DNA of 64,000 nucleotides from Pseudohongiella nitratireducens (GTDB lineage Bacteria; Pseudomonadota; Gammaproteobacteria; Pseudomonadales; Pseudohongiellaceae). Positions 9,010-19,542 of the stretch are shown here, piece by piece. Location: positions 124,001 through 188,000 of the forward strand of contig NZ_LWHM01000016.1 in the NCBI RefSeq assembly GCF_001642735.1, written 5' to 3'. The position numbers and the translations under genes were made by a program. The notes under the pieces are model-generated. The model worked only from the letters and a program-made list of their open reading frames with translations. It had not been told where the DNA came from and searched no databases. Numbering within the stretch: position 1 is the stretch's first letter; each line of letters opens with the position of its first letter.

Positions 9010-11676
9010 CTACTCTTTCAAATTCAGTGGCTCTGGTGCAAAACCTTTATTATCAATAATCTTTCTTTGCCACTCTTCCGCGGGTGCAGGACGTCCGTAT
9101 AAATATCCCTGGAAGAGGTGGCATCCCATGGATTCCAGTTTACTGACCTGTTGACGGGACTCGACACCTTCGGCAATGACCCCCAACTCGAGACTGCTGC
9201 CCAGTGCCAGAATAGTCGTCACAATTGCCTCATCATTGTTGTCAGTCAACAGGTCTTTAACAAAAGACTGATCTATCTTCAGCAAAGCCAATGGCAGTTG
9301 CTTAAGATAACCCAGCGAAGCATAGCCGGTACCAAAATCGTCCAGGGCAAACTGAATACCGTGCTTACCCAGCGCTTTCATCCGAGACACAGTAATATCA
9401 ATGTCTTCAATCAACAGGCTTTCTGTCACTTCCAGTTCCAGTTTGCTGCCATCAAGCTGATGGTGTTCCAGTTGTTTTTCTATGACGCTAACAAACTCAG
9501 CATGGTGAAACTGACGGGGGCTGATGTTAATCGACAGCTTTACACTCTTTAGAATAGGGTCATGCTTCCACCTGGCAAGGATTTCACAAGCCTGCTCTAT
9601 CACCCATTCCCCCAATGGAATAATCAGGCCACTCGCCTCAGCAACAGGGATGAAGTCGCTGGGCGGTACAAATCCAAGTATCGGATCCTCCCAGCGTAAC
9701 AAACCCTCAACCCCGAAAATGTGGCGCTCAATGTCAACTTGCGGCTGCAGATAAAGGGAGAGCTGATTGCTATTGACCGCTCTTCTCAAGGCTTTTTCAA
9801 TTGTACTGCGACGATTCAGCTCAACCTGCATATCCGGATCAAAAAACCGGATAGCATTACGGCCGCCAATCTTGGCAGACTGAAGTGCCAGGTCAGCTGC
9901 TTTAAGCAGACCATCACCATCCCATTCGGCATCTGTGAACATCGCCACACCGATACTGACGGTATTATTATATTCGCCCCCCTGCAGCTCAAAAGGCTGA
10001 TTTAATTGCAAACGAAGCGCATTAGCTAGTTCTTTAACCCTTACCCTGGCTTCTGCCGGGTTCTGTGCGAGATCTTCAATAATAATGACAAACTCATCTG
10101 CCCCGAGACGACCTGCGGTATCGCTACTCAGCAAACCACGCTCAATCCGGCGCGCTACCCGCTGCAGCAACAAATCACCCCGGTGATGCCCCTGGGTGTC
10201 ATTCACAGTTTTGAAATTATCCAGGTCGACCAGTAGCAGCGCACCTTCGTGTCCACTTTTCTCATGTGTCTCAAGGGCATGCCTTAATCGATCCAGTATC
10301 AATCTGCGATTGGGCAGGCCGGTGAGCGGATCAAAGTAGGCGAGTTGGTGTAATTGGTTTCGAATCTGTCTGTCTTCAGTAATATCTGTTGATATACCAC
10401 AGAGAGAGTACACCTGCCCCTCTGTATCGCGCAGCGGAAGTTTGACCGAGATCAACGTGTGAGACTGCTGATCCAGCAAGACCGCAGCTTCCTCCTCTGC
10501 TACACGTTCACCTTTATTGATAACGCGACTGTCACTGCGGCGAGCCCGGTTACAAGTGGCATCGTCGTAGAAAGCGTTATCGGTTCGCCCGATAATCTGG
10601 CTGGCCGGTTTGCCCAGCATTTCACAAAATTTCCGGTTCACATATTGATAGCGGAAATCTTTGTCTTTGATATAGATGTAAGCTTCTACACTATTGAGGA
10701 TGGTATGCAGTTGCTCTTCACTTGTGGCCAACTGCCGACTTTTATCTGCCACCATTAAGCGTTGCGCAATAGTCACGGCGGTGGCTATCATCAGCAAAAT
10801 AATCAGCCCCGAGATGACGACCCACTGAAGCGTCGTGAAACGCTGCCCCAGACTGGATGCCATCCATGTATTGATAATCTGATAATAAGGAGAGTTCTCA
10901 TCCGCCCGCCATTGCTGCAAATAACCATCAATGACAGGCAGCAGGGCCTCACCCCTGCCTTCTCCAGCCGCATAGTACAACTGGCTGGGCAAAAAGATGA
11001 TGGTAGTGGCCGTCAATTCTCGACGCACTGATTCAATCTGTCCAAAAAAATGATTGGATGCCACACCGTCAACCAGCTGTTCCGCAACCGCATCGAACGC
11101 CACGGAAAGGTCATCAAACAATACCCAGTCCACATCAAGCTCAAAGCTTTCTGCCAGGTTCGTCAGGTAACTTTGCTGAATGGAACCACGCAGCACTGCA
11201 ATACGGTGCCCGTCAAGATCCAGAGGTGTTGCAAGAGATACTTCGCCGGTACTGAAAATTTGTGACCAGCTTAATAAGGCGGGTGTATGATGGTAGTCAA
11301 AGACCTGTTCCCGTTCTGAGGAACGAGCCACATCAGGCATCAGATCGATTTCTCCCGATTCCAGCATCAACAGACAATCGTTCCATTGGCAGGGATGAAC
11401 CTCAACCTGCCAGCCTTCCTCCGCCGCAATGCGATGAAAAACATCCCCCAGTATGCCTCCCAGGGCTGGTTCAGCCTGGCTTTCCGTATCTAGAAACAGC
11501 TTTGGCGGATTCTCGTATACACCCACACGCACCAAACGGTTTTCACTGGCCAAGCCAGGCGAAACCGCCTGAGCATAGCTGACTGCCGGCAAAACAGAAG
11601 CCAGCAGTGTACAAACAAGCAGGACAAACAGCGTCAGTTTGCTATACATCGTAGTTGACGCGCCTTTGTACTGCAT
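9010..11676 (-). CDS. Periplasmic-sensing PAS-GGDEF-EAL protein (c-di-GMP turnover)
   Basis: An 888-residue inner-membrane protein. Order: signal segment (about 11-35), a periplasmic SBP_bac_3-type solute-binding domain (about 45-275), a membrane helix (about 285-305), a PAS domain (about 325-440), GGDEF (about 445-605) and EAL (about 620-875). The GGDEF signature reads GRLGADEF, a departure from GG(D/E)EF that suggests a weak or inactive cyclase. The EAL signature is EGLLRW, but the other catalytic positions look intact (NISPRQF, EVTES, DDFGTGYASL, KIDQSFV, AEGVE), so phosphodiesterase activity is likely. The start at 11676 follows GGGGGAG; an ATG at 11649 is possible. Confidence 0.9.
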   Translation of the reverse strand: MQYKGASTTMYSKLTLFVLLVCTLLASVLPAVSYAQAVSPGLASENRLVRVGVYENPPKLFLDTESQAEPALGGILGDVFHRIAAEEGWQVEVHPCQWNDCLLMLESGEIDLMPDVARSSEREQVFDYHHTPALLSWSQIFSTGEVSLATPLDLDGHRIAVLRGSIQQSYLTNLAESFELDVDWVLFDDLSVAFDAVAEQLVDGVASNHFFGQIESVRRELTATTIIFLPSQLYYAAGEGRGEALLPVIDGYLQQWRADENSPYYQIINTWMASSLGQRFTTLQWVVISGLIILLMIATAVTIAQRLMVADKSRQLATSEEQLHTILNSVEAYIYIKDKDFRYQYVNRKFCEMLGKPASQIIGRTDNAFYDDATCNRARRSDSRVINKGERVAEEEAAVLLDQQSHTLISVKLPLRDTEGQVYSLCGISTDITEDRQIRNQLHQLAYFDPLTGLPNRRLILDRLRHALETHEKSGHEGALLLVDLDNFKTVNDTQGHHRGDLLLQRVARRIERGLLSSDTAGRLGADEFVIIIEDLAQNPAEARVRVKELANALRLQLNQPFELQGGEYNNTVSIGVAMFTDAEWDGDGLLKAADLALQSAKIGGRNAIRFFDPDMQVELNRRSTIEKALRRAVNSNQLSLYLQPQVDIERHIFGVEGLLRWEDPILGFVPPSDFIPVAEASGLIIPLGEWVIEQACEILARWKHDPILKSVKLSINISPRQFHHAEFVSVIEKQLEHHQLDGSKLELEVTESLLIEDIDITVSRMKALGKHGIQFALDDFGTGYASLGYLKQLPLALLKIDQSFVKDLLTDNNDEAIVTTILALGSSLELGVIAEGVESRQQVSKLESMGCHLFQGYLYGRPAPAEEWQRKIIDNKGFAPEPLNLKE

Positions 11677-11929
11677 TGACTCCCCCAGGCTGGCTTGCAG
11701 ACGAAATTCTTATATCCGATCCTGACACGAACGTGTTGAAGCGACTGGCAGGGCCGGTTCAGGCCGTCAGGGTGTGACCCGAAATTCTTCAAAAGAATCA
11801 ACTGCCTATTGTTGATCCTGAGCATAGATTTGGCAATCTTGATGCTTTGGTCAGAGAACAATTATTAGACCGGGTTCACATTATTAAAAAATAAACGTCT
11901 TGTCACCTGGTGATGCATAGTTTTTGAAG

Positions 11930-11962
11930 AAAAATATCCCCGGAAAACAACAATATTCCGGC
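11930..11962 (-). terminator. Possible terminator of the DTW-domain gene
   Basis: On the minus strand a CCGGAA/TTCCGG stem with a ten-base loop is followed after a few bases by TTTTT. It lies just after the DTW-domain stop codon. The loop is large and the T run displaced, so it is a modest candidate. The rest of the region 11677-11930 holds no gene I can support. Confidence 0.4.
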
Positions 11963-11965
11963 TTA

Positions 11966-12577
11966 TCATCGGTAGTTCTTTATATAAGTTATCGGTCCCA
12001 TGCCCATTGCCTGGTAGTCAATCATGTAATCCATAGCTGCCAGTAAACGACGATACTGATCAAACCGAGGGCTATCCAGGCAGGAAAGGGCCTCAACAAT
12101 AGCTTCTAGTGTCGACAGAGCATTGCCAGCGGGTGACTTACGCAAGGTATACCGGGGACAAGGCACCTGACCCAATTCAAATCGCGGTAATGCTTGCAAA
12201 ACGGGCTGCTCCAGAAACATTCTTTTGCTACGCCGCCAAGTGGCATCAATAAATACCAGAGCATTTCCATTTACCTTAACCGGGCCACATGACGCTACGA
12301 CTTCAGCATTATCACCCGGGTAGATCAAGGCCGCATTATCAGGTAACGAAGACATCAATAATTCGTGACCTGAATCAATTTCACCCGGCTTGATCGGTAA
12401 AACTGTGCAGTTCTTCAATCCGAGGCGAGCAATATTGACGGTATTCAACGCATGGCGTGACTCCCTGGGATCCTGCAACACAATCACCGGCAGCTCATTA
12501 TCAACCACATGTACCAGGTGGCACAGGCAGCGACTTTCAGCTAGGTAACACTCTGGGCATCGTGCTCTGGGCATCAT
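11966..12577 (-). CDS. DTW domain-containing protein, tRNA-uridine aminocarboxypropyltransferase
   Basis: A 203-residue protein of the DTW/TDD family. Members (E. coli TapT/YfiP, TuaA) transfer the 3-amino-3-carboxypropyl group of S-adenosylmethionine to uridine in tRNA (acp3U). An N-terminal four-cysteine zinc knot is visible (CPECYLAESRCLC, residues 7-19). LQDPRESRHALNT, FIDATWRRSKRMF (the DxTW motif), and the PRYTLRKSPAGNALSTLEA stretch are the family hallmarks. It is transcribed alone, with a long inverted repeat 40 bases upstream of its start. Which subfamily member it is cannot be settled here, so no symbol is given. Confidence 0.85.
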   Translation of the reverse strand: MMPRARCPECYLAESRCLCHLVHVVDNELPVIVLQDPRESRHALNTVNIARLGLKNCTVLPIKPGEIDSGHELLMSSLPDNAALIYPGDNAEVVASCGPVKVNGNALVFIDATWRRSKRMFLEQPVLQALPRFELGQVPCPRYTLRKSPAGNALSTLEAIVEALSCLDSPRFDQYRRLLAAMDYMIDYQAMGMGPITYIKNYR

Positions 12578-12617
12578 TCACTCATTTTGTTGCAATCAGA
12601 ATTCCAGGCAGTAGCGC

Positions 12618-12782
12618 TCAGGGCATCATAGCTCAGAGGATAGACGACCACAGCCCATCGTATGCCGCTCGGCAGGCGGAAACTCAGCCTGTCGGCTTCA
12701 GACAATCCGCCCGCGTTTTCGAGCAGCATACGATAGGCTAGACGTGGTCTTACTGTCTGTCCTCTGAGCTATGATGCCCTGA
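12618..12782. repeat. 165-bp intergenic long inverted repeat
   Basis: The left arm (12618-12670) and right arm (12720-12782) are imperfect inverted copies. TCAGGGCATCATAGCTCAGA matches for its full 20 bases; the block ending near TATGC/GCATA also matches, while the right arm carries two small insertions. Inside is a second short stem (GGCGGA at 12675, TCCGCC at 12706). The element fills most of the gap between the DTW-domain gene start and the pnp terminator and contains no credible gene. Confidence 0.8.
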
Positions 12783-12802
12783 CCTTGTGCTATTCACCGG
12801 GC

Positions 12803-12832
12803 AAATAAAAACGGCCGCTTCAGGCGGCCGTT
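12803..12832 (-). terminator. Rho-independent terminator of pnp
   Basis: On the minus strand, AACGGCCGC pairs with GCGGCCGTT around a five-base loop and is followed by TTTTATTT. It lies 50 bases past the pnp stop and would end the rimP-pnp operon transcript. Confidence 0.9.
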
Positions 12833-12881
12833 AATTTCAAAGAGTGACGAGTCTCACCTTAACAGGGAGTCGCGTGGCAAA

Positions 12882-15002
12882 TCAGCCAGCTGCAGCCGCA
12901 AACTCGGCCTTTTCTTCGTCGCTGACTTCTTTGATGCTCAGTTTGATGCGGCCACGTGCATCCAGATCCAGTACTTTGACCACAACTTCCTGGCCTTCTT
13001 CCAGGTACTCGCTGATGTCTTCAACACGCTCACTGGAGATCTGTGAGATGTGTACCAGGCCATCTTTACCCGGCAGGATAGTAACGAATGCACCGAAATC
13101 TACAATACGTGCCACTTTGCCTTTATAAAGCTGACCCACTTCAGCTTCAGCCGTGATACGCTCAATCAGTTCGATCGCTTTATCACGTGAATCAGCGTCT
13201 TCACCATAGATGCGGATGTTGCCATCATCATCAATATCAACCGATGCACCGCTTTCTTCTGTGATAGAACGGATCATGGCGCCGCCTTTACCGATCACAT
13301 CACGAATCTTGTCAGCATCCACTTTGATAGTGGCCATGGATGGTGCATTCTCGGATACCGTCTCACGGGCTTTGTCGATCACCTTATTCATCTCACCCAG
13401 GATATGCAAACGCGCTTCCAGGGCCTGATTCAGGGCAATTTCCATGATCTCTTCGTTGATACCCTGGATCTTGATATCCATCTGCAGCGCAGTGACACCA
13501 GTCTGAGTACCAGCCACTTTGAAATCCATATCACCCAGGTGGTCTTCATCACCCAGGATGTCAGTGATCACAGAGAAACGCTCACCTTCTTTGATCAAAC
13601 CCATAGCGATGCCGGCAACAGGCGCTGTAATTGGCACACCGGCATCCATCATGGCCAGAGAACTGCCACAGACCGAGGCCATGGAACTGGAACCGTTCGA
13701 CTCCGTGATTTCGGAGACGACACGAATCGCATAAGGGAATTCGTCTTCTGACGGCATAACAGCCTGAACACCACGTTTGGCCAACTTACCGTGACCAATC
13801 TCACGACGCTTAGGGCCAGACATAAAGCCTGTTTCACCCACACAGAAAGGAGGGAAGTTATAGTGCAGCATGAACGCTTCTTTGCGCGAACCGTCCAGGC
13901 CTTCAATCATTTGCGCATCACGGACTGCACCCAACGTGGTCACTACCAGTGCCTGGGTTTCACCGCGTGTGAACAGGGCAGAACCGTGAGCTTTAGGCAG
14001 CACACCGGTTTCAACCTCAATCGGTCGAACTGTACGGGTATCACGACCATCAATACGTGGCTGTCCATCAATGATGCGATTGCGCACGATTGATTTTTCC
14101 AGTTTGCCAAACACAGCTTTAACATCGTCTGCAGTGACTTCGTTTTCTTCATCTGCAAATTGCTCTACCGCCTGCTCCTGAAGTTGACCCAGTGCGTCAT
14201 AGCGCTGCATCTTGTCAGAAATCTGGTAGGCCTCAGTAATACCTGCCGTGAACGCTTCAGAAACGGCATTGACCAGCGTTTCATTGCTGGCTTCTGGCTG
14301 CCAGTCCCAAACCGGCTTGCCAGCTTCCTGCTTCAGCTCGTTGATCGCCTTAATGACAGACTGCATGGCTTCGTGACCAAACAGAACCGCACCCAGCATC
14401 TGATCTTCTGTCAGCTGTTTAGCTTCTGATTCAACCATCAATACCGCTGACTCAGTACCCGCAACAACCATGTCCAGCAGAGACGATTCAAGGGCTTCGC
14501 TATCAGGGTTCAGGGTGTAACCCTCATCAGCATCAAAACCTACCCGCGCGGCACCAATTGGTCCAGCGAAGGGAATACCAGAAATGGCCAGCGCCGCTGA
14601 GGCACCAATCATGGCGACAACATCAGGGTCATTCTTCTTGTCGGCCGAGATGACCGTACAAATGACCTGAACTTCGTTCTTGAAGCCATTGGGGAACAGT
14701 GGCCGGATAGGACGGTCGATCAGACGGGAAACCAGTGTTTCCTTTTCTGTCGGACGCCCTTCCCGCTTGAAGAAGCCGCCGGGAATTTTGCCGGCGGCAT
14801 ACGTTTTCTCCTGGTAATTGACTGTCAGTGGAAAGAAATCAGCGTTTGGATTGGCTGTCTTCTTGCCTACTACTGTTGCCAGGACCTGGGTATCCCCCAT
14901 GGTCACGACAACAGAGCCAGTGGCCTGACGTGCAACTTTGCCGGTCTCCAGCGTGACGGTATCATTACCGTACTGGAAGGTTTTGCTAACTATATTAAAC
15001 AT
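12882..15002 (-). CDS. pnp: Polyribonucleotide nucleotidyltransferase (PNPase)
   Basis: 706 residues, close to E. coli PNPase (711). This phosphorolytic 3'-5' exoribonuclease is part of the degradosome and RNA quality control. Two RNase PH domains flank a helical domain; [22 protein letters not shown] and [18 protein letters not shown] mark them. The catalytic region [19 protein letters not shown] is intact. A KH domain ([16 protein letters not shown]) and an S1 domain ([18 protein letters not shown]) close the protein. It follows rpsO by 106 bases, the classic rpsO-pnp pair, and ends at a strong terminator. Confidence 0.98.
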   Translation of the reverse strand: MFNIVSKTFQYGNDTVTLETGKVARQATGSVVVTMGDTQVLATVVGKKTANPNADFFPLTVNYQEKTYAAGKIPGGFFKREGRPTEKETLVSRLIDRPIRPLFPNGFKNEVQVICTVISADKKNDPDVVAMIGASAALAISGIPFAGPIGAARVGFDADEGYTLNPDSEALESSLLDMVVAGTESAVLMVESEAKQLTEDQMLGAVLFGHEAMQSVIKAINELKQEAGKPVWDWQPEASNETLVNAVSEAFTAGITEAYQISDKMQRYDALGQLQEQAVEQFADEENEVTADDVKAVFGKLEKSIVRNRIIDGQPRIDGRDTRTVRPIEVETGVLPKAHGSALFTRGETQALVVTTLGAVRDAQMIEGLDGSRKEAFMLHYNFPPFCVGETGFMSGPKRREIGHGKLAKRGVQAVMPSEDEFPYAIRVVSEITESNGSSSMASVCGSSLAMMDAGVPITAPVAGIAMGLIKEGERFSVITDILGDEDHLGDMDFKVAGTQTGVTALQMDIKIQGINEEIMEIALNQALEARLHILGEMNKVIDKARETVSENAPSMATIKVDADKIRDVIGKGGAMIRSITEESGASVDIDDDGNIRIYGEDADSRDKAIELIERITAEAEVGQLYKGKVARIVDFGAFVTILPGKDGLVHISQISSERVEDISEYLEEGQEVVVKVLDLDARGRIKLSIKEVSDEEKAEFAAAAG

Positions 15003-15108
15003 ACGTATTTCCTGCTTGTATGAGACCCGGGCAATCTGTCAGTTACATTCTCTTCACCAAGAGTCTCTTTCTTATTCGCTGCTCATCTGTCTCAGACGGC
15101 GCGTCGTT

Positions 15109-15378
15109 TTAGCGACGCAGACCCAGACGTTTGATCAGTGCAGCATAGCGCTCGACATCTTTCTTTTTCAGGTAGTCAAGCAGTTTACGGCGGCTGTTTA
15201 CCATACGGATCAGACCGCGACGGGAGTGATGGTCGTGCTTGTGCTCACGGAAGTGACCCTGCAACAGGTTAATGTTCTCTGTCAGCAGAGCGACCTGTAC
15301 TTCAGGGGAGCCCGTGTCGTTATCACCACGACCAAATTCTTTTACGAGTTCAGCTTTCTTTTCTGTCGTTAATGCCAT
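15109..15378 (-). CDS. rpsO: 30S ribosomal protein S15
   Basis: 89 residues, the usual length. [22 protein letters not shown] and [20 protein letters not shown] are the conserved 16S-binding segments (central-domain rRNA, helices 20-22). GGAGAAAG precedes the ATG. A GCGTCG/CGACGC hairpin spans the stop codon but lacks a T run, so it looks like an RNA-processing or stability element rather than a terminator. Confidence 0.98.
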   Translation of the reverse strand: MALTTEKKAELVKEFGRGDNDTGSPEVQVALLTENINLLQGHFREHKHDHHSRRGLIRMVNSRRKLLDYLKKKDVERYAALIKRLGLRR

Positions 15379-15454
15379 GTTACTTTCTCCAAAAAATATG
15401 CATCTATTGAATTCGGCATCCCATGCCAGCCAGTATAACCGTGCATATTAACAG

Positions 15455-16387
15455 TTACCTGGGTTGCTCCTTCACTAAACGGCGTGGTGACACACGACCA
15501 TCGTCAAGCGCTTCACCAATGCCGAAAAACCTGTTTTCTTCATTATATAACCGAACCAGCGTACCCGGTTCAGGCAAACCTGTGACCATGACAGCCTGGC
15601 CATGTTTCACAAAACCCGCACTGGCCGCCGGCAAATTCACTGCAGGCCAATCACAAATCGCCAGGTCAGCGGGCTTTAGCAAAGCCTCTACAGCGTCACT
15701 ACCCTGCTGCTCTGCCAATGCTTCAAGCTCTGCCAGCGTAATACAGTCTTCTAACTGGAAACTGCCCGCCAGCGTACGTCTCAATCGGGTCACATGAGCG
15801 CCACAACCCAGCGCCTCTCCCAGATCATCAGCAATGGTACGCACATAAGTCCCTTTGCTGCAACGGATATTCAGTGTTGCCGTGTCGCCTTCAAAAGCCA
15901 CAAGCTCAAGCTCATGGATCGTAACCGGGCGAGGCTTGCGTTCAACTTCTTTGCCTTCTCGCGCCAGTTTATACAGCGGTTGCCCCTTGTGTTTCAGGGC
16001 CGAATACATCGGTGGCAACTGTTTAATATGCCCCCGAAACTGTGACAACGCATTGACGACTTTGGTTTCATCAAGATCATCTGTCGGGCGCTCAGCAATC
16101 ACTTCACCCTCTGCATCCGCCGTGTCCGTACGGATTCCAAACCTGATATCAGTCTGGTAACCCTTGTCAGACTCCAGCAAATATTGCGAGACCTTGGTGG
16201 CTTCACCAAAACATAATGGCAGCACGCCAGTTGCTAACGGATCCAAAGCTCCCGTGTGTCCAGCTTTGGCGGCTTGCAAAATACGTTTGACCCGTTGCAA
16301 AGCGCCGTTCGAAGTCAGCCCTTGAGGTTTGTCCAGCAGCAATATACCGTCAACGGGACGCCCTTTTCGTTTTCTGCCTGCAGACAA
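15455..16387 (-). CDS. truB: tRNA pseudouridine(55) synthase
   Basis: Makes pseudouridine 55 in the T loop of tRNAs. KGRPVDGILLLDKPQGLTSN opens the domain; the catalytic Asp is in HTGALDPLATGVLPLC. The C-terminal PUA-like domain ends VSPRRLVKEQ. I place the start at the TTG at 16387, immediately after the rbfA stop (TAAGTTG), which gives 310 residues, close to E. coli TruB (314). The frame is open further upstream to 16450 with two ATGs near 16447, but that would add about 21 residues of non-conserved sequence overlapping rbfA. Confidence 0.93.
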   Translation of the reverse strand: MSAGRKRKGRPVDGILLLDKPQGLTSNGALQRVKRILQAAKAGHTGALDPLATGVLPLCFGEATKVSQYLLESDKGYQTDIRFGIRTDTADAEGEVIAERPTDDLDETKVVNALSQFRGHIKQLPPMYSALKHKGQPLYKLAREGKEVERKPRPVTIHELELVAFEGDTATLNIRCSKGTYVRTIADDLGEALGCGAHVTRLRRTLAGSFQLEDCITLAELEALAEQQGSDAVEALLKPADLAICDWPAVNLPAASAGFVKHGQAVMVTGLPEPGTLVRLYNEENRFFGIGEALDDGRVSPRRLVKEQPR

Positions 16388-16388
16388 C

Positions 16389-16832
16389 TTAGCTTTCCCC
16401 GCTGTCGCCCTGGTCAGTGTGCTCTGTATCACTGGATACGGCATCATCAATCAGGGAAGACAGATACTGACCTTCACCAATACTTTCGTCATACCGGAAC
16501 TTCAGGTTAGGTACCACTCGCAATGTCAGCGAACGTCCCAGTTGGCCACGCAAAAAACCCGCAGCTCGGTTCAATATCTGCAGGTTTTGCTTTATATCAT
16601 CCTGGTCTTCCACCGGCATATCCTGCAGGCGGGTACCAATATTGTGGCGACCAGTACCAGAACTCATCACCGTGACATATACCGTCGCATAAGAGAAATC
16701 CCGACTGACATCAACGCCTGTCACTGAGATCATGCCCAGGCGTGGGTCGCGGATTTCTCGCTGAATGAGATCTGCCAGAATTCGCTGTATCTGGTCAGCA
16801 ACCCGTTGTGCACGCGGCGTCATATTGGCCAT
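16389..16832 (-). CDS. rbfA: Ribosome-binding factor A
   Basis: 147 residues; a KH-fold factor that binds 30S particles and is needed for late 16S maturation and cold adaptation. RAQRVADQIQRILADLIQREI, the DPRLGMISVTGVDVSRD stretch and the VVPNLKFRYDESI motif are typical. The C-terminal tail is acidic and Ser/Asp rich. Its ATG overlaps the infB stop by one base (TAATG), so translation is probably coupled. Confidence 0.97.
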   Translation of the reverse strand: MANMTPRAQRVADQIQRILADLIQREIRDPRLGMISVTGVDVSRDFSYATVYVTVMSSGTGRHNIGTRLQDMPVEDQDDIKQNLQILNRAAGFLRGQLGRSLTLRVVPNLKFRYDESIGEGQYLSSLIDDAVSSDTEHTDQGDSGES

Positions 16833-19507
16833 TACAGTGTCCGTGCCACCTCGATGTTCTGGAACACCTCGATTTTGTCACCGACTTTTACATCATTGTA
16901 GTTCTTAACACCAATACCACATTCCATGCCGTTACGGACTTCATTGGCATCGTCTTTAAAGCGGCGCAGTGATTCCAGCTCGCCTTCGTAAATCACAACG
17001 TTATCGCGAAGTACACGGATTGGCTTACTACGATGCACAGTACCCTCAACCACCATACAACCAGCAACCTGGCCAAACTTCGGCGAGTTAAAGACATCCC
17101 GCACTTCTGCAACACCCAGAATTTCTTCACGAATTTCCGGTGCCAGCATGCCGCCGAGAATCGCTTTCACGTCATCAATCACATCGTAGATGACGTTGTA
17201 ATAACGCAGATTTAGCGCTTCGTTTTCAATTACTTCACGTGCTGCTTTATCGGCACGCGTGTTGAAACCAATCATCATGGCACTTGAGGTTGCCGCCAGG
17301 TGAGCATCGGTTTCAGAGATACCACCAACACCGGCCGCTACTACATTGACTTCAACTTCATCAGTACCCAGTTTCTGTAGTGAGCCTGTAATCGCTTCCA
17401 TTGAGCCACGAACATCGGCCTTAATGATAACGTTCAGAATGCTCTTACCTTCTTTGCCAATACCGGCAAACATGGCTTCAATCTTGTTACCTTGCTGCAG
17501 AGCGGCCATTTTGTCTTTGGTTCGCTCACGTCGGAACTCAGCCACTTCTTTGGCTTTCTTCTCATCAGCAACCACAACAAACTCGTCACCTGCTTCTGGT
17601 ACACCGTTGAAACCCAATACTTCAACCGGAATCGATGGGCCCGCAGATTTCACTGACTGACCTGTTTCATCAATCAGCGCACGTACGCGGCCATACTCAT
17701 GCCCGGCCAGAACAATATCACCGACACTCAGCGTACCGTTTTGAACCAGTACGGAAGCAACCGGACCACGGCCTTTGTCCAAGCGTGACTCAATTACCAC
17801 ACCGCGTCCAGGGCCATCAATATAGGCACTCAGCTCCAGAATTTCAGCCTGCAGGAGAATGGCTTCCAGCAATTCCGGAATACCCTGACCAGTATGAGCT
17901 GATACATTAACGAACTGAATATCGCCACCCCAGCTTTCCGGAATCACATCGTTCGCGGCCAGTTCACTGGTTACCTTATCGATATCAACATCTTCTTTAT
18001 CGACTTTGGTTATCGCAACAACAATCGGGACTTCAGCTGCACGTGCATGCTGAATCGCTTCTTCCGTCTGAGGCTTAACGCCATCATCTGCAGCTACGAC
18101 CAGTACAACAACGTCAGTCGCCTTGGCACCACGCGAGCGCATCGCACTGAATGCAGCGTGTCCGGGTGTATCCAGGAAACAGACCATGCCCTGTTCGGTT
18201 TCTACGTGGTAAGCACCGATATGCTGAGTAATACCACCAGCCTCACCGGTAACGACAGATGCTTTACGGACATAGTCCAGCAGTGATGTCTTACCATGGT
18301 CAACATGCCCCATAACTGTCACAACCGGTGCACGAGACACCATTTGGTCGCCAGCTTCATAGGCAATTGATTCGTAGAGATCATCTTCAATCGCATCCGA
18401 GGACACAAACTTGGCAGTATGACCCATTTCTTCAATAATCAGTGTCGCGGTATCCTGATCCAGGGTTTGGTTGATGGTTGCCATAACGCCCATCTTGAAC
18501 AACGTCTTGATCAGCTCTGCCGATTTAATCGACATTTTCTGGGCCAGTTCAGAGACTGTATTCGCCTCGCCAATGATGACTTCCTTGGAAATAAACTCAG
18601 TTGGCTTTTCAAAACCGTGTTGCTGGGAACGCTGTTTTTTGCGCGGTCCGCCACGACGACGGCCACCGCGATCAAAGTCACCTTCGAGAACGAAGTCATC
18701 CATCCGACCTTTACCCGGCTTCTTGCTGCCAGCCGCTTTTTTGCGGAAGTTGGATTTCTTGCTGTCGTCTTTCTCGTCCAGGTCTTCCTTTCGGCTCTGT
18801 TTGCCAACTGAGCGCGCCTTGCCGGATTTGCTACGCGTCTTATCAGAGCGATCATCCGGTACGGGCTGTGGTTCTACCGGCACATCAGATACTGCCGGTT
18901 TATCAGCGGCTGCAGGTTTGTCATCTGCGGCAGCTACCGGCTTGGCATCACTTTCTGCCGCCTCTTTTTGCGCAGATTGATCGGCGGTTTCACTGGTTTC
19001 TGCCTGAGCTTCCTGAGCCTCGGCACCAGCCGCTTTTTGCTCTTCCGCACCTTCACTAACCGCGGGAGACTCTTCAGCTATGTCTGGCTTATTCTCGACA
19101 GCCGCTTCTGCGGCCACTACCTGTTCTTCCTGAGCCAGCTTTTCTTCGATCGCCTGCTCTGGAACTTCCTGTTGCTCAGGCTGATCCGATTGCAGCTCGC
19201 TACGCTTCACATAGGTACGCTTTTTGCGCACTTCCACGTTAACTGTCTTACCACGCCCCTGTCCGGAACTCTTCAAGGTAGCCACAGTTTTTCGTTTCAG
19301 TGTAATTTTACGAGGCGCCGAATCAGTAGACTGCGCCGTTGCCCCATGACTGCGACGCAGGAACAGCAACAACGTATTTTTATCTTCGTTGGAGATCGGT
19401 TCATCTGCACGCTTATGCGGCAATCCAGCCTCTTTAATCTGGGCCAGAAGCCGATCTTCAGTCACGCCAACTACTTTGGCCAGTTCACCGACTGTTACGT
19501 CTGCCAT
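16832..19507 (-). CDS. infB: Translation initiation factor IF-2
   Basis: 891 residues, the length of E. coli IF2. The GTPase recruits fMet-tRNA to the 30S subunit. An N-terminal IF2 domain ([15 protein letters not shown]) is followed by a long Ala/Glu/Lys-rich linker (about 100-290) with a basic patch. The G domain, near residue 400, shows [21 protein letters not shown] and TKVDKE. The C-terminal domains end KVGDKIEVF. It lies between nusA and rbfA in the canonical operon order. Confidence 0.98.
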   Translation of the reverse strand: MADVTVGELAKVVGVTEDRLLAQIKEAGLPHKRADEPISNEDKNTLLLFLRRSHGATAQSTDSAPRKITLKRKTVATLKSSGQGRGKTVNVEVRKKRTYVKRSELQSDQPEQQEVPEQAIEEKLAQEEQVVAAEAAVENKPDIAEESPAVSEGAEEQKAAGAEAQEAQAETSETADQSAQKEAAESDAKPVAAADDKPAAADKPAVSDVPVEPQPVPDDRSDKTRSKSGKARSVGKQSRKEDLDEKDDSKKSNFRKKAAGSKKPGKGRMDDFVLEGDFDRGGRRRGGPRKKQRSQQHGFEKPTEFISKEVIIGEANTVSELAQKMSIKSAELIKTLFKMGVMATINQTLDQDTATLIIEEMGHTAKFVSSDAIEDDLYESIAYEAGDQMVSRAPVVTVMGHVDHGKTSLLDYVRKASVVTGEAGGITQHIGAYHVETEQGMVCFLDTPGHAAFSAMRSRGAKATDVVVLVVAADDGVKPQTEEAIQHARAAEVPIVVAITKVDKEDVDIDKVTSELAANDVIPESWGGDIQFVNVSAHTGQGIPELLEAILLQAEILELSAYIDGPGRGVVIESRLDKGRGPVASVLVQNGTLSVGDIVLAGHEYGRVRALIDETGQSVKSAGPSIPVEVLGFNGVPEAGDEFVVVADEKKAKEVAEFRRERTKDKMAALQQGNKIEAMFAGIGKEGKSILNVIIKADVRGSMEAITGSLQKLGTDEVEVNVVAAGVGGISETDAHLAATSSAMMIGFNTRADKAAREVIENEALNLRYYNVIYDVIDDVKAILGGMLAPEIREEILGVAEVRDVFNSPKFGQVAGCMVVEGTVHRSKPIRVLRDNVVIYEGELESLRRFKDDANEVRNGMECGIGVKNYNDVKVGDKIEVFQNIEVARTL

Positions 19508-19542
19508 CTAGTTACTCCTGTCTGCTCTCGCCTTTCCGTTGA

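Noticed and set aside
11677-11930. Cyclic-di-GMP riboswitch upstream of the GGDEF-EAL gene
   Set aside because: The conserved GEMM core motifs are not visible on the minus strand leader.
12621-12660. tRNA-like stretch (TAGCTCAGAGGATAGA resembles a D arm)
   Set aside because: No acceptor, anticodon or T arm can be completed; the match is part of the inverted repeat.
12457-12741. 94-codon plus-strand frame across the long inverted repeat
   Set aside because: Half lies antisense to the DTW-domain gene and half in the repeat; no ribosome site or recognisable domain.
12618-12782. Integron attC site
   Set aside because: No GTTRRRY/RYYYAAC core sites at the ends and no integrase or cassette genes nearby.
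15090-15120. Terminator between rpsO and pnp
   Set aside because: The GCGTCG/CGACGC hairpin overlaps the rpsO stop and has no T run; more likely a processing or stability element.
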